From the IMG/VR virus record IMGVR_UViG_3300031857_000714, positions 1 through 34,092 of that record: a stretch of DNA of 34,092 nt; one strand, given 5' to 3'. The position numbers and the translations under genes are program-made. Below the pieces are notes generated by a model. That model did no database searches. It saw nothing but the letters and a program-made list of their open reading frames with translations, and was not told where the DNA came from. Every line of letters begins with the position of its first letter. Within the stretch, counting starts at the first letter, position 1. Below, one piece after another: positions 23,335 through 28,413 of the stretch. The stretch comes from a virus.

Positions 23335-23423
23335 AGCGTAGCGAAGGACTTGAACCTTTTTCTCACTTTGCTTTACAGCAAATCTAGTGTGCCTCTGAGT
23401 GCGCTACTCAACTGATACTACGC
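23335..23423 (-). tRNA. Type II tRNA-like gene, anticodon unclear (degenerate?)
   Basis: About 88 nt with acceptor GCGTAGT/GCTACGC (one G-U) and a T-loop TTCAAGT, in line between tRNA-Asn and tRNA-Glu. The length and a TTTGCT-GTAA-AGCAAA hairpin suggest the long variable arm of Leu/Ser/Tyr tRNAs. The D-loop lacks GG. No clean 5-bp anticodon arm exists: GGCAC-ACTAGAT-TTGCT would give TAG (Leu) with a mismatch and C33, while TTTGC-TGTAAA-GCAAA would give GTA (Tyr) with a 6-nt loop. It may be a decayed or unusual tRNA. Confidence 0.55.
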
Positions 23424-23425
23424 AA

Positions 23426-23499
23426 TACCCTAACGGGGACTCGAACCCCGACTCACTGCCTTGAAAGGGCAGGGATTTAGCCAGTTAATCTATTAGGGC
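23426..23499 (-). tRNA. tRNA-Glu(TTC)
   Basis: Acceptor GCCCTAA/TTAGGGT (G-U first pair), anticodon arm CTGCC-CTTTCAA-GGCAG (TTC), T-loop TTCGAGT, discriminator A. Reads GAA. Confidence 0.93.
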
Positions 23500-23504
23500 G
23501 TTAT

Positions 23505-23648
23505 TCAACCAATGATGCTAAGAATATAAAACCCAACAAAACCCAACACCACACATTGTAACAATAAACTAACAACCAAAAGACCAATCATGGTATTTAG
23601 TGAATAGTTTATATCTTCAAACAACTTATCCTTTTCATCATCTGTCAT
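23505..23648 (-). CDS. 47-residue single-span membrane protein
   Basis: I took the ATG at 23648 (MTDDEKDKLFEDINYSLNTM); a longer frame would run through tRNA-Ile. A charged N-terminus is followed by one hydrophobic span ('MIGLLVVSLLLQCVVLGFVG' then 'FYILSIIG'), to the end of the protein. No family recognised. It begins 2 nt after tRNA-Ile and ends 5 nt before tRNA-Glu, so it is punctuated by tRNAs on both sides. It has no clear ribosome site of its own. Small phage membrane proteins of this shape include superinfection-exclusion and lysis-accessory factors, but nothing here decides that. Confidence 0.58.
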   Translation of the reverse strand: MTDDEKDKLFEDINYSLNTMIGLLVVSLLLQCVVLGFVGFYILSIIG

Positions 23649-23650
23649 AA

Positions 23651-23722
23651 TACGCCGTACAGGTGCTGCCCCTGTGCTTAGACGATTATAAGTCGTCCTG
23701 AGATGCTGACCTCCCACGGCGC
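23651..23722 (-). tRNA. tRNA-Ile(TAT)-like with non-canonical D- and T-loops
   Basis: All arms pair: acceptor GCGCCGT/ACGGCGT, D-stem GAG/CTC, anticodon arm GACGA-CTTATAA-TCGTC (TAT, AUA codons), T-stem ACAGG/CCTGT. The D-loop GTCAGCAT lacks GG and the T-loop is GGCAGCA instead of TTCRANT, so the usual G18-U55/G19-C56 contacts cannot form normally. A perfect promoter sits 9 nt upstream. It is either a functional odd tRNA or a tRNA mimic. Confidence 0.72.
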
Positions 23723-23731
23723 GTTGGTATT

Positions 23732-23760
23732 ATTATACCATGTTAGTTATTGTATGTCAA
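23732..23760 (-). promoter_or_regulatory. Perfect consensus sigma70 promoter of the tRNA/tmRNA operon
   Basis: TTGACA, 17 bp, TATAAT on the minus strand, at the end of the upstream gene. It drives tRNA-Ile and, with no other terminator seen before 22060, the following tRNAs, small ORFs, GroES-like gene and tmRNA. Confidence 0.9.
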
Positions 23761-24055
23761 GCTCTTCATCAAGTTTTGTCAAAGTTTGCAGTGCTTCGAT
23801 TTGATCCATTTTTGGAACAACAATCTTTGACTTTTTGTTGTTTACATGACCATTTTCATTCTTGATTAAATAATTACTCTTTTGACGATCATCATCGTGC
23901 CCAAGACGATAATTGATTTCTTGAATGCCGATAGCATTTAGAATAATCGCCTTGTCATCATGATCTGCGAGAAGTCCTAGAATTTGAATAGAAGCAATGC
24001 GCGCTTCTTCCTCACCCATTTCGAGTGGGATATCAATGTGAAGTCGATACGGCAT
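23747..24055 (-). CDS. Hypothetical phage protein (102 aa)
   Basis: The ATG at 24055 (MPYRLHIDIPLEMGEEEARI) has AGGA 6 nt upstream. The N-terminal half reads 'YRLHIDIPLEMGEEEARIAS', then 'IQILGLLADHDDKAIILNAI', as a compact alpha/beta unit. The C-terminal half is polar ('NNKKSKIVVPKMDQIEALQT'). No domain recognised. It starts 2 nt after the stop of the 51-residue gene upstream, so it is probably coupled to it. The promoter of the tRNA operon is embedded in its last codons. Confidence 0.7.
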   Translation of the reverse strand: MPYRLHIDIPLEMGEEEARIASIQILGLLADHDDKAIILNAIGIQEINYRLGHDDDRQKSNYLIKNENGHVNNKKSKIVVPKMDQIEALQTLTKLDEELDIQ

Positions 24056-24057
24056 AA

Positions 24058-24213
24058 TCAATCCTGTAAAAATTGCACAACATCACTCTTTGCAACTTCT
24101 AAAAGTTGACCAGAGTCTGTTTTAATCTTAATCATTTCATTTCCAAAAAGGTCTGTGAAAGTCTCAACAATCACGCATGTTTCTTTTGTTTCTTTAAGAA
24201 TATACTTGCTCAT
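24058..24213 (-). CDS. Small protein (51 aa), beta-type
   Basis: The frame ATG 24213 to TGA 24058 encodes MSKYILKETKETCVIVETFT, then DLFGNEMIKIKTDSGQLLEV, then AKSDVVQFLQD, with GGAG 6 nt upstream. The alternating hydrophobic pattern suggests a small beta-barrel ('VIVETFTD..GNEMIKIKTDSGQLLEVAKSDV'), like several short phage proteins of unknown role. It lies 3 nt downstream of the deaminase-fold gene and 2 nt upstream of the 102-residue gene, so three genes form one translational unit. Confidence 0.7.
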   Translation of the reverse strand: MSKYILKETKETCVIVETFTDLFGNEMIKIKTDSGQLLEVAKSDVVQFLQD

Positions 24214-24216
24214 AAT

Positions 24217-24585
24217 TTACTCCATTCTCTTAATACCTTCATTATCGGTATAGTATATATCGTCAAACACTTCAAGACACCACGGAGTACACAACTCACA
24301 TGGTCTTGACATACGCAATTCACGAAAACGATTATATCGTACATTCACAAGCGTGAGTTTTAGTCCACGATACTTGTATGGAAGTTTACGATATGCATCA
24401 AGTTCTGAATGCATTTCTTCGTAAGGATAACCAATTTCTTTTGCTTTTGGATGAGTCTTAAAACAATTTCTTCCAATTGAAAGAAGTCTCTTCTTGTGAA
24501 AGATTAAAGATATATGCTTCTTTTGCCTTGGAATCTCCAAGCACAAAGGATAAGCAAAATTTAAAAGATTATCAAAGTCTGTCAT
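24217..24585 (-). CDS. Cytidine-deaminase-superfamily zinc protein
   Basis: 122 residues from ATG 24585 (MTDFDNLLNFAYPLCLEIPR). The zinc/catalytic signature is present: H59-S-E61 in 'YEEMHSELDAYRKLP' and C96-E-L-C99 in 'SRPCELCTPWCLEVFDDIYY', followed by 'TDNEG'. The N-terminal 'RLLSIGRNCFKTHPKAKEIG' matches phage members that act on, or resemble enzymes acting on, dCMP, cytidine or tRNA adenosine. It is short for a dCMP deaminase (T4 Cd 193), so the substrate is unknown. The start codon directly follows the U-run of a terminator and has no ribosome site. An upstream in-frame ATG at 24624 would translate through the hairpin. Confidence 0.8.
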   Translation of the reverse strand: MTDFDNLLNFAYPLCLEIPRQKKHISLIFHKKRLLSIGRNCFKTHPKAKEIGYPYEEMHSELDAYRKLPYKYRGLKLTLVNVRYNRFRELRMSRPCELCTPWCLEVFDDIYYTDNEGIKRME

Positions 24586-24619
24586 AAAAAACAAAGATGT
24601 GGCATTTCTACCACATCTT
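24586..24619 (-). terminator. Intrinsic terminator abutting the deaminase start codon
   Basis: On the minus strand AAGATGTGG-tagaaatg-CCACATCTT is followed by TGTTTTTT and then ATG of the deaminase-fold gene. It would end transcripts of the winged-helix gene and allow regulated read-through. Confidence 0.75.
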
Positions 24620-24640
24620 CGCAAGTATTGAATTGTATGA

Positions 24641-24919
24641 TCAGGCGTTGATCATGAAACGAGAACCGTCCTTGCGGAACCCATAGGTACGACGACCCGG
24701 ATGAGTGTCACGCATGAAGTAACGGGTAGTGTTGCCGTTCTCCACAGTCTCAATCTCCCAGTTACCGTACTGCTCGACCTGTTCGCGAATGTCGCTCATG
24801 GTCGCACGAAGATTCTGAACGCCGTACTTGTTGAGTGCTTCACGCGCATCGATACCCCAACCACGGGCGAGATGATTAATGACCTGACGCTTCTTGCTGA
24901 GAGTGTTGCTGTTTGCCAT
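24641..24919 (-). CDS. Small winged-helix/HTH-type protein
   Basis: This 92-residue protein reads 'NTLSKKRQVINHLARGWGID', then 'AREALNKYGVQNLRATMSDI', then 'REQVEQYGNWEIETVENGNT', ending 'RTYGFRKDGSRFMINA'. The layout (start helix, 'AREALNKYGVQNLRATMSDIR' recognition-helix-like unit, beta wing 'WEIETVENGNTTRYFM') matches small winged-helix proteins common in T4-like phages and cyanophages. They are presumed DNA-binding regulators. It has AAGGA upstream, its own consensus promoter about 80 nt before the ATG, and a terminator 20 nt after the stop, so it is a monocistronic unit. It is richer in G+C than its neighbours. The target is unknown. Confidence 0.78.
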   Translation of the reverse strand: MANSNTLSKKRQVINHLARGWGIDAREALNKYGVQNLRATMSDIREQVEQYGNWEIETVENGNTTRYFMRDTHPGRRTYGFRKDGSRFMINA

Positions 24920-25000
24920 AACGATATAATCCTTTGCCTTTGACTCTTAGAAACCATCCGAACTCAGGTGAGTCATTCCGTCGTTCGGTTAACTGCGTAT

Positions 25001-25028
25001 ATTATAACAGATCCTGATGGGAAGTCAA
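25001..25028 (-). promoter_or_regulatory. sigma70 promoter with extended -10
   Basis: TTGACT, 16 bp, TATAAT with TG two bases before the -10, on the minus strand. The leader downstream can fold CCGAAC/GTTCGG around a smaller ACTC/GAGT hairpin before the ribosome site of the winged-helix gene. The rest of the gap to 25103 holds no gene. Confidence 0.85.
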
Positions 25029-25103
25029 GCCCCTTGACTGCTTTCCTAAAAGTTTTTTAAAGTTCAAAGTTTAAAGTTTTAAAAATAAAAGTGAGCTAAT
25101 AGC

Positions 25104-25400
25104 TCACTCTTTAGGCTGCTTGCGGTAGTTTAGCTTCCACAATGCTTTTGCAATTGTCGTTCCCGTTTCCAGAACTGCTTCTTCAGAAAGTTCCGGTCTT
25201 ACTGCATGAAGAACTTCGTGAATGATTGTATCCATCAAGTCTATTGGTTTTAGACTTCGCTTTACCCATATTTCAGGTTTTGCATATTTTGGATCATCAC
25301 ATTCACCACAAGTATCATGAGATAGTTCTGTAGATTTTACAATCTTAATCTTCCAATTTTTCTTGTTGATTCGAATTGTAATTTCTTCCTCTGGAACCAT
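25104..25400 (-). CDS. Putative zinc metallopeptidase (HEVLH)
   Basis: This 98-residue protein has 'LMDTIIHEVLHAVRPELSEE' at 55-74: H61-E62-x-x-H65 with a downstream Glu (E78 in 'EEAVLETG') as probable third ligand. A CxxC (C31, C34 in 'DTCGECDDP') precedes it. The N-terminal strands 'ITIRINKKNWKIKIVKS' complete a minimal zincin-like fold that recurs in phage genomes next to small regulators. The substrate is unknown and the size is very small for a protease, so a chaperone- or inhibitor-like role is possible. GGAGG lies 6 nt from the ATG. The 5' end overlaps a weaker small ORF. Confidence 0.75.
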   Translation of the reverse strand: MVPEEEITIRINKKNWKIKIVKSTELSHDTCGECDDPKYAKPEIWVKRSLKPIDLMDTIIHEVLHAVRPELSEEAVLETGTTIAKALWKLNYRKQPKE

Positions 25401-25506
25401 CGGATTCCTCCGTCATATTTAGATCATTCTTTTCACTTTCTGCTAATCGTTTTAAAGTTTGATCATATCTGTCAAAAATCTTTTTTATAATTTCTGACAG
25501 AATCAA
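25345..25506 (-). CDS. Possible small helical protein (TTG start)
   Basis: An open frame fills the gap between the metallopeptidase gene and the 55-residue gene: from TTG 25506, 53 residues 'ILSEIIKKIFDRYDQTLKRL' then 'AESEKNDLNMTEES', continuing into the metallopeptidase reading region. The first 30 residues look like a genuine amphipathic helix. There is no ATG or ribosome site, and the last third overlaps a well-supported gene. Weak. Confidence 0.3.
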   Translation of the reverse strand: MILSEIIKKIFDRYDQTLKRLAESEKNDLNMTEESDGSRGRNYNSNQQEKLED

Positions 25507-25670
25507 TCAGCACCACTTTTGGTTGGTTTTGTGTCATCCCAATGTTTAATGGAATTTTTCTTTTTCTTCTTCTTACCAAAGATACGATCCCAGTTGTCTG
25601 ACCACTTTTTGTAGTCAACAGATCTGGGTCTATCTCCTTTTCCCGCAGAATGTTGTCTGTTATCACTCAT
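25503..25670 (-). CDS. Conserved small basic phage protein
   Basis: The ATG 25670 frame encodes MSDNRQHSAGKGDRPRSVDY, then KKWSDNWDRIFGKKKKKK, then NSIKHWDDTKPTKSGAD (55 residues). The 'MSDNRQH.AGKGDR.R.VD..K....W.RIFGKK' pattern is one I recognise from many T4-like phages and cyanophages, where the function is unknown. The basic run suggests nucleic-acid contact. An overlapping 64-residue frame on the same strand is the shadow. The ATG lies 2 nt after the tRNA-Gly 3' end with no ribosome site, so after tRNA processing the message would be leaderless. Confidence 0.8.
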   Translation of the reverse strand: MSDNRQHSAGKGDRPRSVDYKKWSDNWDRIFGKKKKKKNSIKHWDDTKPTKSGAD

Positions 25671-25672
25671 AG

Positions 25673-25743
25673 AGCGGAATGCGGGAATCGAACCCGCCTC
25701 ACTAGATTGGAAATCTAGCGCATTACCGATATGCTAATCCCGC
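25673..25743 (-). tRNA. tRNA-Gly(TCC)
   Basis: Acceptor GCGGGAT/ATTCCGC (one G-U), D-loop with GG, anticodon arm CTAGA-TTTCCAA-TCTAG (TCC), T-loop TTCGATT. Reads GGA, the frequent Gly codon here. Confidence 0.94.
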
Positions 25744-25759
25744 GCTTTCTTATCTATAA

Positions 25760-25832
25760 TGCCCCCGACAGGGATCGAACCTGTGACCGTCGGCTTAAAA
25801 GGCTGCTGCTCTACCAACTGAGCTACAAGGGC
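25760..25832 (-). tRNA. tRNA-Lys(TTT)
   Basis: Acceptor GCCCTTG/CGGGGGC (two G-U), D-arm GCTCAGTTGGTAGAGC, loop CTTTTAA (anticodon TTT), T-arm ACAGG-TTCGATC-CCTGT. The anticodon stem GCAGC/GCCGA has two non-pairs, an unusual weakness. Reads AAA. Confidence 0.88.
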
Positions 25833-25835
25833 GAA

Positions 25836-25955
25836 CTAAACGGAGGTTGGCGAATTCTCCGTGGATTTAACGCCTAGTTTCATTTGTAATTGTGGGGTAG
25901 AAACTATAAGATTCCCACAATCATGATTTTTTTCGAAAATCACAAAAACTCTCAT
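25836..25955 (-). CDS. Possible 39-residue protein upstream of tRNA-Lys
   Basis: The frame ATG 25955 to TAG 25836 encodes MRVFVIFEKNHDCGNLIVST, then PQLQMKLGVKSTENSPTSV. The start resembles the 'KVFVVFE.N' beginning of small phage proteins, and the length fits the gap before tRNA-Lys. No ribosome site is visible and no homologue is recalled. The stretch 25956-26096 before it is AT-rich, with only two 4-5 codon ORFs. Confidence 0.38.
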   Translation of the reverse strand: MRVFVIFEKNHDCGNLIVSTPQLQMKLGVKSTENSPTSV

Positions 25956-26064
25956 AATATAATAATACTTTAAATATAATCTGACATTTTAAATAACAAT
26001 CATAATATATCTCCAGTTATTATAACACAAATTATTTTATACCATCTTGCTTTTAGCGCAGGAA

Positions 26065-26084
26065 CCCCCTCTAGCGCGAGGGGG
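26065..26084 (-). other. GC-rich stem-loop near the 5' end of a predicted transcript
   Basis: CCCCCTC-gcgcta-GAGGGGG on the minus strand, about 13 nt after the expected start from the promoter at 26104-26131. The loop sequence GCGCTA is repeated just downstream (26055-26060). No U run follows, so this is not a terminator. It may stabilise the leader or be part of a small RNA. Confidence 0.55.
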
Positions 26085-26103
26085 AATTCACTTGTGTACG
26101 CAC

Positions 26104-26131
26104 ATTATACCAGAACTGGAGCGTTTGTCAA
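26104..26131 (-). promoter_or_regulatory. Consensus sigma70 promoter for the tRNA-Lys/Gly unit
   Basis: TTGACA, 16 bp, TATAAT on the minus strand, located in the final codons of the gene ending at 26105. Nothing but a short possible ORF separates it from tRNA-Lys and tRNA-Gly. Confidence 0.85.
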
Positions 26132-26623
26132 GCCTTCGGTGTACCAATCTGGAATTTCTGTAAATTTCCATTTTGCGAACCGAGACTTTGCGCCAATATA
26201 ATATTTTCGATATGCCGTTACTGCATCCCCAGGAACTTTAAATTCCTCTGGCATTGCTTGTGCAAATGGTGTTAATTCTCCATCGGGTGTTCTCAATGGA
26301 TAATACTTTGTGAACCACACGGTCATATCGTGTGCCTTGTGAAATTTATTGTAGCGACGAGTATACTCAAGAGACAACTCATGTGTATGCTCTGCCAACC
26401 ACATATAGTTTTCTTTATTTTCTCTTGCCCAAATTGTACAAGGATGATTTTGAAATGATTGCTTGTAAAATACTACAGGAGAAGTATAAACTACATGACT
26501 ACCAGACATGCGATGATTTGTGGAGAGCATTTGACAACCCTCCACGATCATTTTTACCACATGCTTGTCACACATCATATGTGCGGCGATTCGTGGATTT
26601 TCATGCAATACAAAAATATTCAT
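26105..26623 (-). CDS. Conserved phage protein of unknown function ('CDKHVVKM' family)
   Basis: This 172-residue protein starts MNIFVLHENPRIAAHMMCDK, then HVVKMIVEGCQMLSTNHRM, with 'NHPCTIWARENKENYMWLAE', 'LSLEYTRRYNKFHKAHD' and 'LTPFAQAMPEEFKVPGDAVT' followed by 'AYRKYYIGAK'. I recognise this layout from many phage genomes (start 'MNIF.L...P..AA...CDKHVVKM..E..Q.L'). The conserved His, Cys, Trp and Lys suggest an enzyme, but I know of no demonstrated activity. The start overlaps the stop of the upstream 55-residue gene (ATGA). Confidence 0.8.
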   Translation of the reverse strand: MNIFVLHENPRIAAHMMCDKHVVKMIVEGCQMLSTNHRMSGSHVVYTSPVVFYKQSFQNHPCTIWARENKENYMWLAEHTHELSLEYTRRYNKFHKAHDMTVWFTKYYPLRTPDGELTPFAQAMPEEFKVPGDAVTAYRKYYIGAKSRFAKWKFTEIPDWYTEGLTNAPVLV

Positions 26624-26787
26624 AGACCAATTCGGTGATAGAGTGACTTGGGAAGACGACCCAACTTATGAAGATTTTCTAAAGTTTTCTTTTTTGCATT
26701 TGCAAGCGATGCTTGTTGCTTTGCAGTCCACTTACGCTTCTTTACACGATGCTTATGAGCAACTTCACGATCAGTTGTATTTGCCAT
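26620..26787 (-). CDS. Small basic protein (55 aa)
   Basis: The frame ATG 26787 to TGA 26620 encodes MANTTDREVAHKHRVKKRKW, then TAKQQASLANAKKKTLENLH, then KLGRLPKSLYHRIGL. It is strongly basic and helical. AGGT lies 8 nt upstream. It is coupled on both sides: its ATG overlaps the upstream TAA (TAATG) and its TGA overlaps the downstream ATG (ATGA), so three genes form a tight cassette. Nucleic-acid or ribosome binding is a guess from charge alone. Confidence 0.72.
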   Translation of the reverse strand: MANTTDREVAHKHRVKKRKWTAKQQASLANAKKKTLENLHKLGRLPKSLYHRIGL

Positions 26788-26936
26788 TATGATACCTTTC
26801 CATTCACACGAATATTTCTTTCAGTACAACCTTTTTGATTCTGTTTTCTGTTCAAAGTTTTCTTTAGTTTTTCAATTCTATAATCACGCATTGCTTTGCT
26901 ACTAAAACCACGACATGCTGTATTATTTTTACCCAT
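26787..26936 (-). CDS. Small basic protein (49 aa)
   Basis: The frame ATG 26936 to TAA 26787 encodes MGKNNTACRGFSSKAMRDYR, then IEKLKKTLNRKQNQKGCTER, then NIRVNGKVS. Basic and Asn/Lys-rich, with two Cys. GGAG lies 8 nt upstream. It is the first gene of the three-gene cassette ending at 26105 and follows the SH3-like gene by 16 nt. No family recognised. Confidence 0.65.
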   Translation of the reverse strand: MGKNNTACRGFSSKAMRDYRIEKLKKTLNRKQNQKGCTERNIRVNGKVS

Positions 26937-26952
26937 AATATATCTCCATATT

Positions 26953-27513
26953 TTATAATTCAGTATTTTCTGAAATGCCGTATCGTTTTTCTTCTGCTTC
27001 TTTGCGAAGTTTATTAATTATAGATCTTGCTTGATCCATATTTTTTTGCATTTGAATTTTTTGCTTTTCTTCAGAAGTTTCAACAATTTCTTTATTTTTT
27101 CTTTTTATTTCTTCTCTTTGTTCTCTTACGCTTTTTACTCTTTCTTCTGCCTTTGATGTAATTTCTTCTTTATTTTTATCTAATTTTTCTTTTTGTTCTG
27201 ATTCAATATCCTGACCAGATTTATCTTGCTTCTTAAATTCATCTGAGGTTCTAAAGAAATTTACATTTTCAATTTTAAAACTTTTCCATTTTCCCTCTGT
27301 TATATCCCAAACGGGTATAATATCAGTTCTTGATGGATTTGTCAATGTTGTTTCTACGCTTTGTCTATACTTTGACGGAATTAAACCAGATTCTAAAGTG
27401 CAATATATTTTTCTATTTGTTCCATCTACTTTAGTAAAATCAACCTGACACACTCCTTGAATCAGGTGTTTGATAATAATCTCTCTTGATATGTTCTTTT
27501 GTTTGTATAGCAT
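26953..27513 (-). CDS. SH3-barrel/WYL-like phage protein with coiled-coil tail
   Basis: The N-terminal half of the 186 residues, 'IIIKHLIQGVCQVDFTKVDG', then 'TNRKIYCTLESGLIPSKYR', then 'IIPVWDITEGKWKSFKIENV', matches the small beta-barrel proteins ('...V.VTFTK.DGT.R.M.CTL....IP...V.V.D....WRSFR...') common in T4-like phages. The C-terminal half is a long charged coiled coil ('VKSVREQREEIKRKNKEIVE', then 'TSEEKQKIQMQKNM'), which is not part of the usual short form. GGGAG lies 7 nt upstream. The start overlaps the previous gene by 74 nt. Function unknown. Confidence 0.78.
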   Translation of the reverse strand: MLYKQKNISREIIIKHLIQGVCQVDFTKVDGTNRKIYCTLESGLIPSKYRQSVETTLTNPSRTDIIPVWDITEGKWKSFKIENVNFFRTSDEFKKQDKSGQDIESEQKEKLDKNKEEITSKAEERVKSVREQREEIKRKNKEIVETSEEKQKIQMQKNMDQARSIINKLRKEAEEKRYGISENTEL

Positions 27514-27643
27514 TCTTTTCTCCCGGAAGATTCGAAGGTATTCCTACCATATTTCTCAAAAGTTCTCTATAGTATTCAGGTGTTCCGTGAGTCAAATCAC
27601 TTGCTACTCTAAAATCAAATTCTTGCCAATTTGGTTTGTTCAT
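27440..27643 (-). CDS. Small hypothetical protein behind a late promoter
   Basis: 67 residues from ATG 27643 (MNKPNWQEFDFRVASDLTHG), then TPEYYRELLRNMVGIPSNLP, ending 'YYQTPDSRSVSG'. A TATAAATA lies only 5 nt before this ATG, so the late transcript would begin at or next to the start codon. An ATG at 27649 would lie upstream of the expected RNA start. The 3' end overlaps the SH3-like gene by 74 nt. Composition and the promoter suggest a late, possibly virion-related protein. No family recognised. Confidence 0.6.
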   Translation of the reverse strand: MNKPNWQEFDFRVASDLTHGTPEYYRELLRNMVGIPSNLPGEKNAIQTKEHIKRDYYQTPDSRSVSG

Positions 27644-27648
27644 ATACA

Positions 27649-27656
27649 TATTTATA
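27649..27656 (-). promoter_or_regulatory. T4-type late promoter (TATAAATA), ATG 5 nt downstream
   Basis: TATAAATA on the minus strand followed by TGTAT and ATG 27643. T4 late transcripts start about 5-7 nt after this octamer. Confidence 0.62.
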
Positions 27657-27670
27657 TTGGAGAGATTTAA

Positions 27671-27991
27671 ATGAAAAAAGACAAACCAAGATATATGGGA
27701 ACGATTACAATAGCAGGAACAACATATTCGGCAACTCCAAATATCAATAGTGATATTCCACTAACTCAAGGAGTAAATGTTTCTCTTCCTTCATCTACCT
27801 ACACTTTATTTGTTACTTTAGTAGGCCTAACTGCACAAACAAGTTCAGTTACAGGTTCCACATTTGGTTATGCAATAACCTCTTCCACTTCTTCACCTAC
27901 CGTAGAATTTATTCCATGTGGTAATGTCAATCAATTGCTTTTCCGTGGAAGTGTAGTAACAGCAACTAATATTGGAATCATGGGTGTGTAA
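27671..27991 (+). CDS. Small beta-rich probable virion protein, paralogue 1
   Basis: 106 residues with GGAG upstream, starting MKKDKPRYMGTITIAGTTYS. The body is Thr/Ser/Val-rich beta sequence: 'LTQGVNVSLPSSTYTLFVTL', 'TAQTSSVTGSTFGYAIT' and 'PTVEFIPCGNVNQLLFRGSV'. Its second half lines up with the following gene (TLxGxTAQ...TGxTFGY; EFIxCxNxN), so the pair arose by duplication. TAATG couples the two. A head decoration or other outer-surface protein is inferred. No known family identified. Confidence 0.72.
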   Translation: MKKDKPRYMGTITIAGTTYSATPNINSDIPLTQGVNVSLPSSTYTLFVTLVGLTAQTSSVTGSTFGYAITSSTSSPTVEFIPCGNVNQLLFRGSVVTATNIGIMGV

Positions 27992-28413
27992 TGGGAAGAA
28001 AAAGAGCATATAACAAAAATCAAGATAGAAGATACGGAGAAGTTCCTATTGGAAAAGGAAAGAGATGTAAATTTAGCAAAACTGTTTCTGCCATAACAGT
28101 AGCTGCTGACTACGGAACATGGTATAGAGTAACAGACCAAAATATTCCACTTGTAAATGGAATAGAAGTTTATATACACCCAACAACAGATACATTTCCA
28201 TCTGATATATTTTTTACTCTAACAGGGGCAACTGCACAGCAATATACTGGAGCAACTTTTGGTTATAGAATAAATATTGGTACTGTAGCAAACTCCACCA
28301 AAACATTAATGGAATTTATACAATGTGCAAATGCTAATGATTTGTGGTATCAGGTTGTAGACATAACTGGAAATGCTGCTACTGTTGACCGTCTTTCGTT
28401 TTATGGATATTGA
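27991..28413 (+). CDS. Small beta-rich probable virion protein, paralogue 2
   Basis: This 140-residue protein has a basic N-terminal extension 'MGRKRAYNKNQDRRYGEVPI' lacking in its partner, then beta-type sequence 'TVAADYGTWYRVTDQNIPLV', 'IFFTLTGATAQQYTGATFGY' and 'LMEFIQCANANDLWYQVVDI', ending 'DRLSFYGY'. Translationally coupled to paralogue 1. Its stop lies at the edge of a GATCACT/AGTGATC inverted repeat shared with the converging gene's end. A two-component surface decoration is possible. Confidence 0.72.
   Translation: MGRKRAYNKNQDRRYGEVPIGKGKRCKFSKTVSAITVAADYGTWYRVTDQNIPLVNGIEVYIHPTTDTFPSDIFFTLTGATAQQYTGATFGYRINIGTVANSTKTLMEFIQCANANDLWYQVVDITGNAATVDRLSFYGY

Noticed and set aside
25472-25666. 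64-residue minus-strand ORF
   Set aside because: It overlaps, in another frame, the 55-residue gene starting MSDNRQH, which matches a conserved phage protein.
26006-26030. SD followed by ATG (MIVI stop) downstream of an extended -10
   Set aside because: Only four codons; kept as part of a structured-leader observation, not called as a gene.
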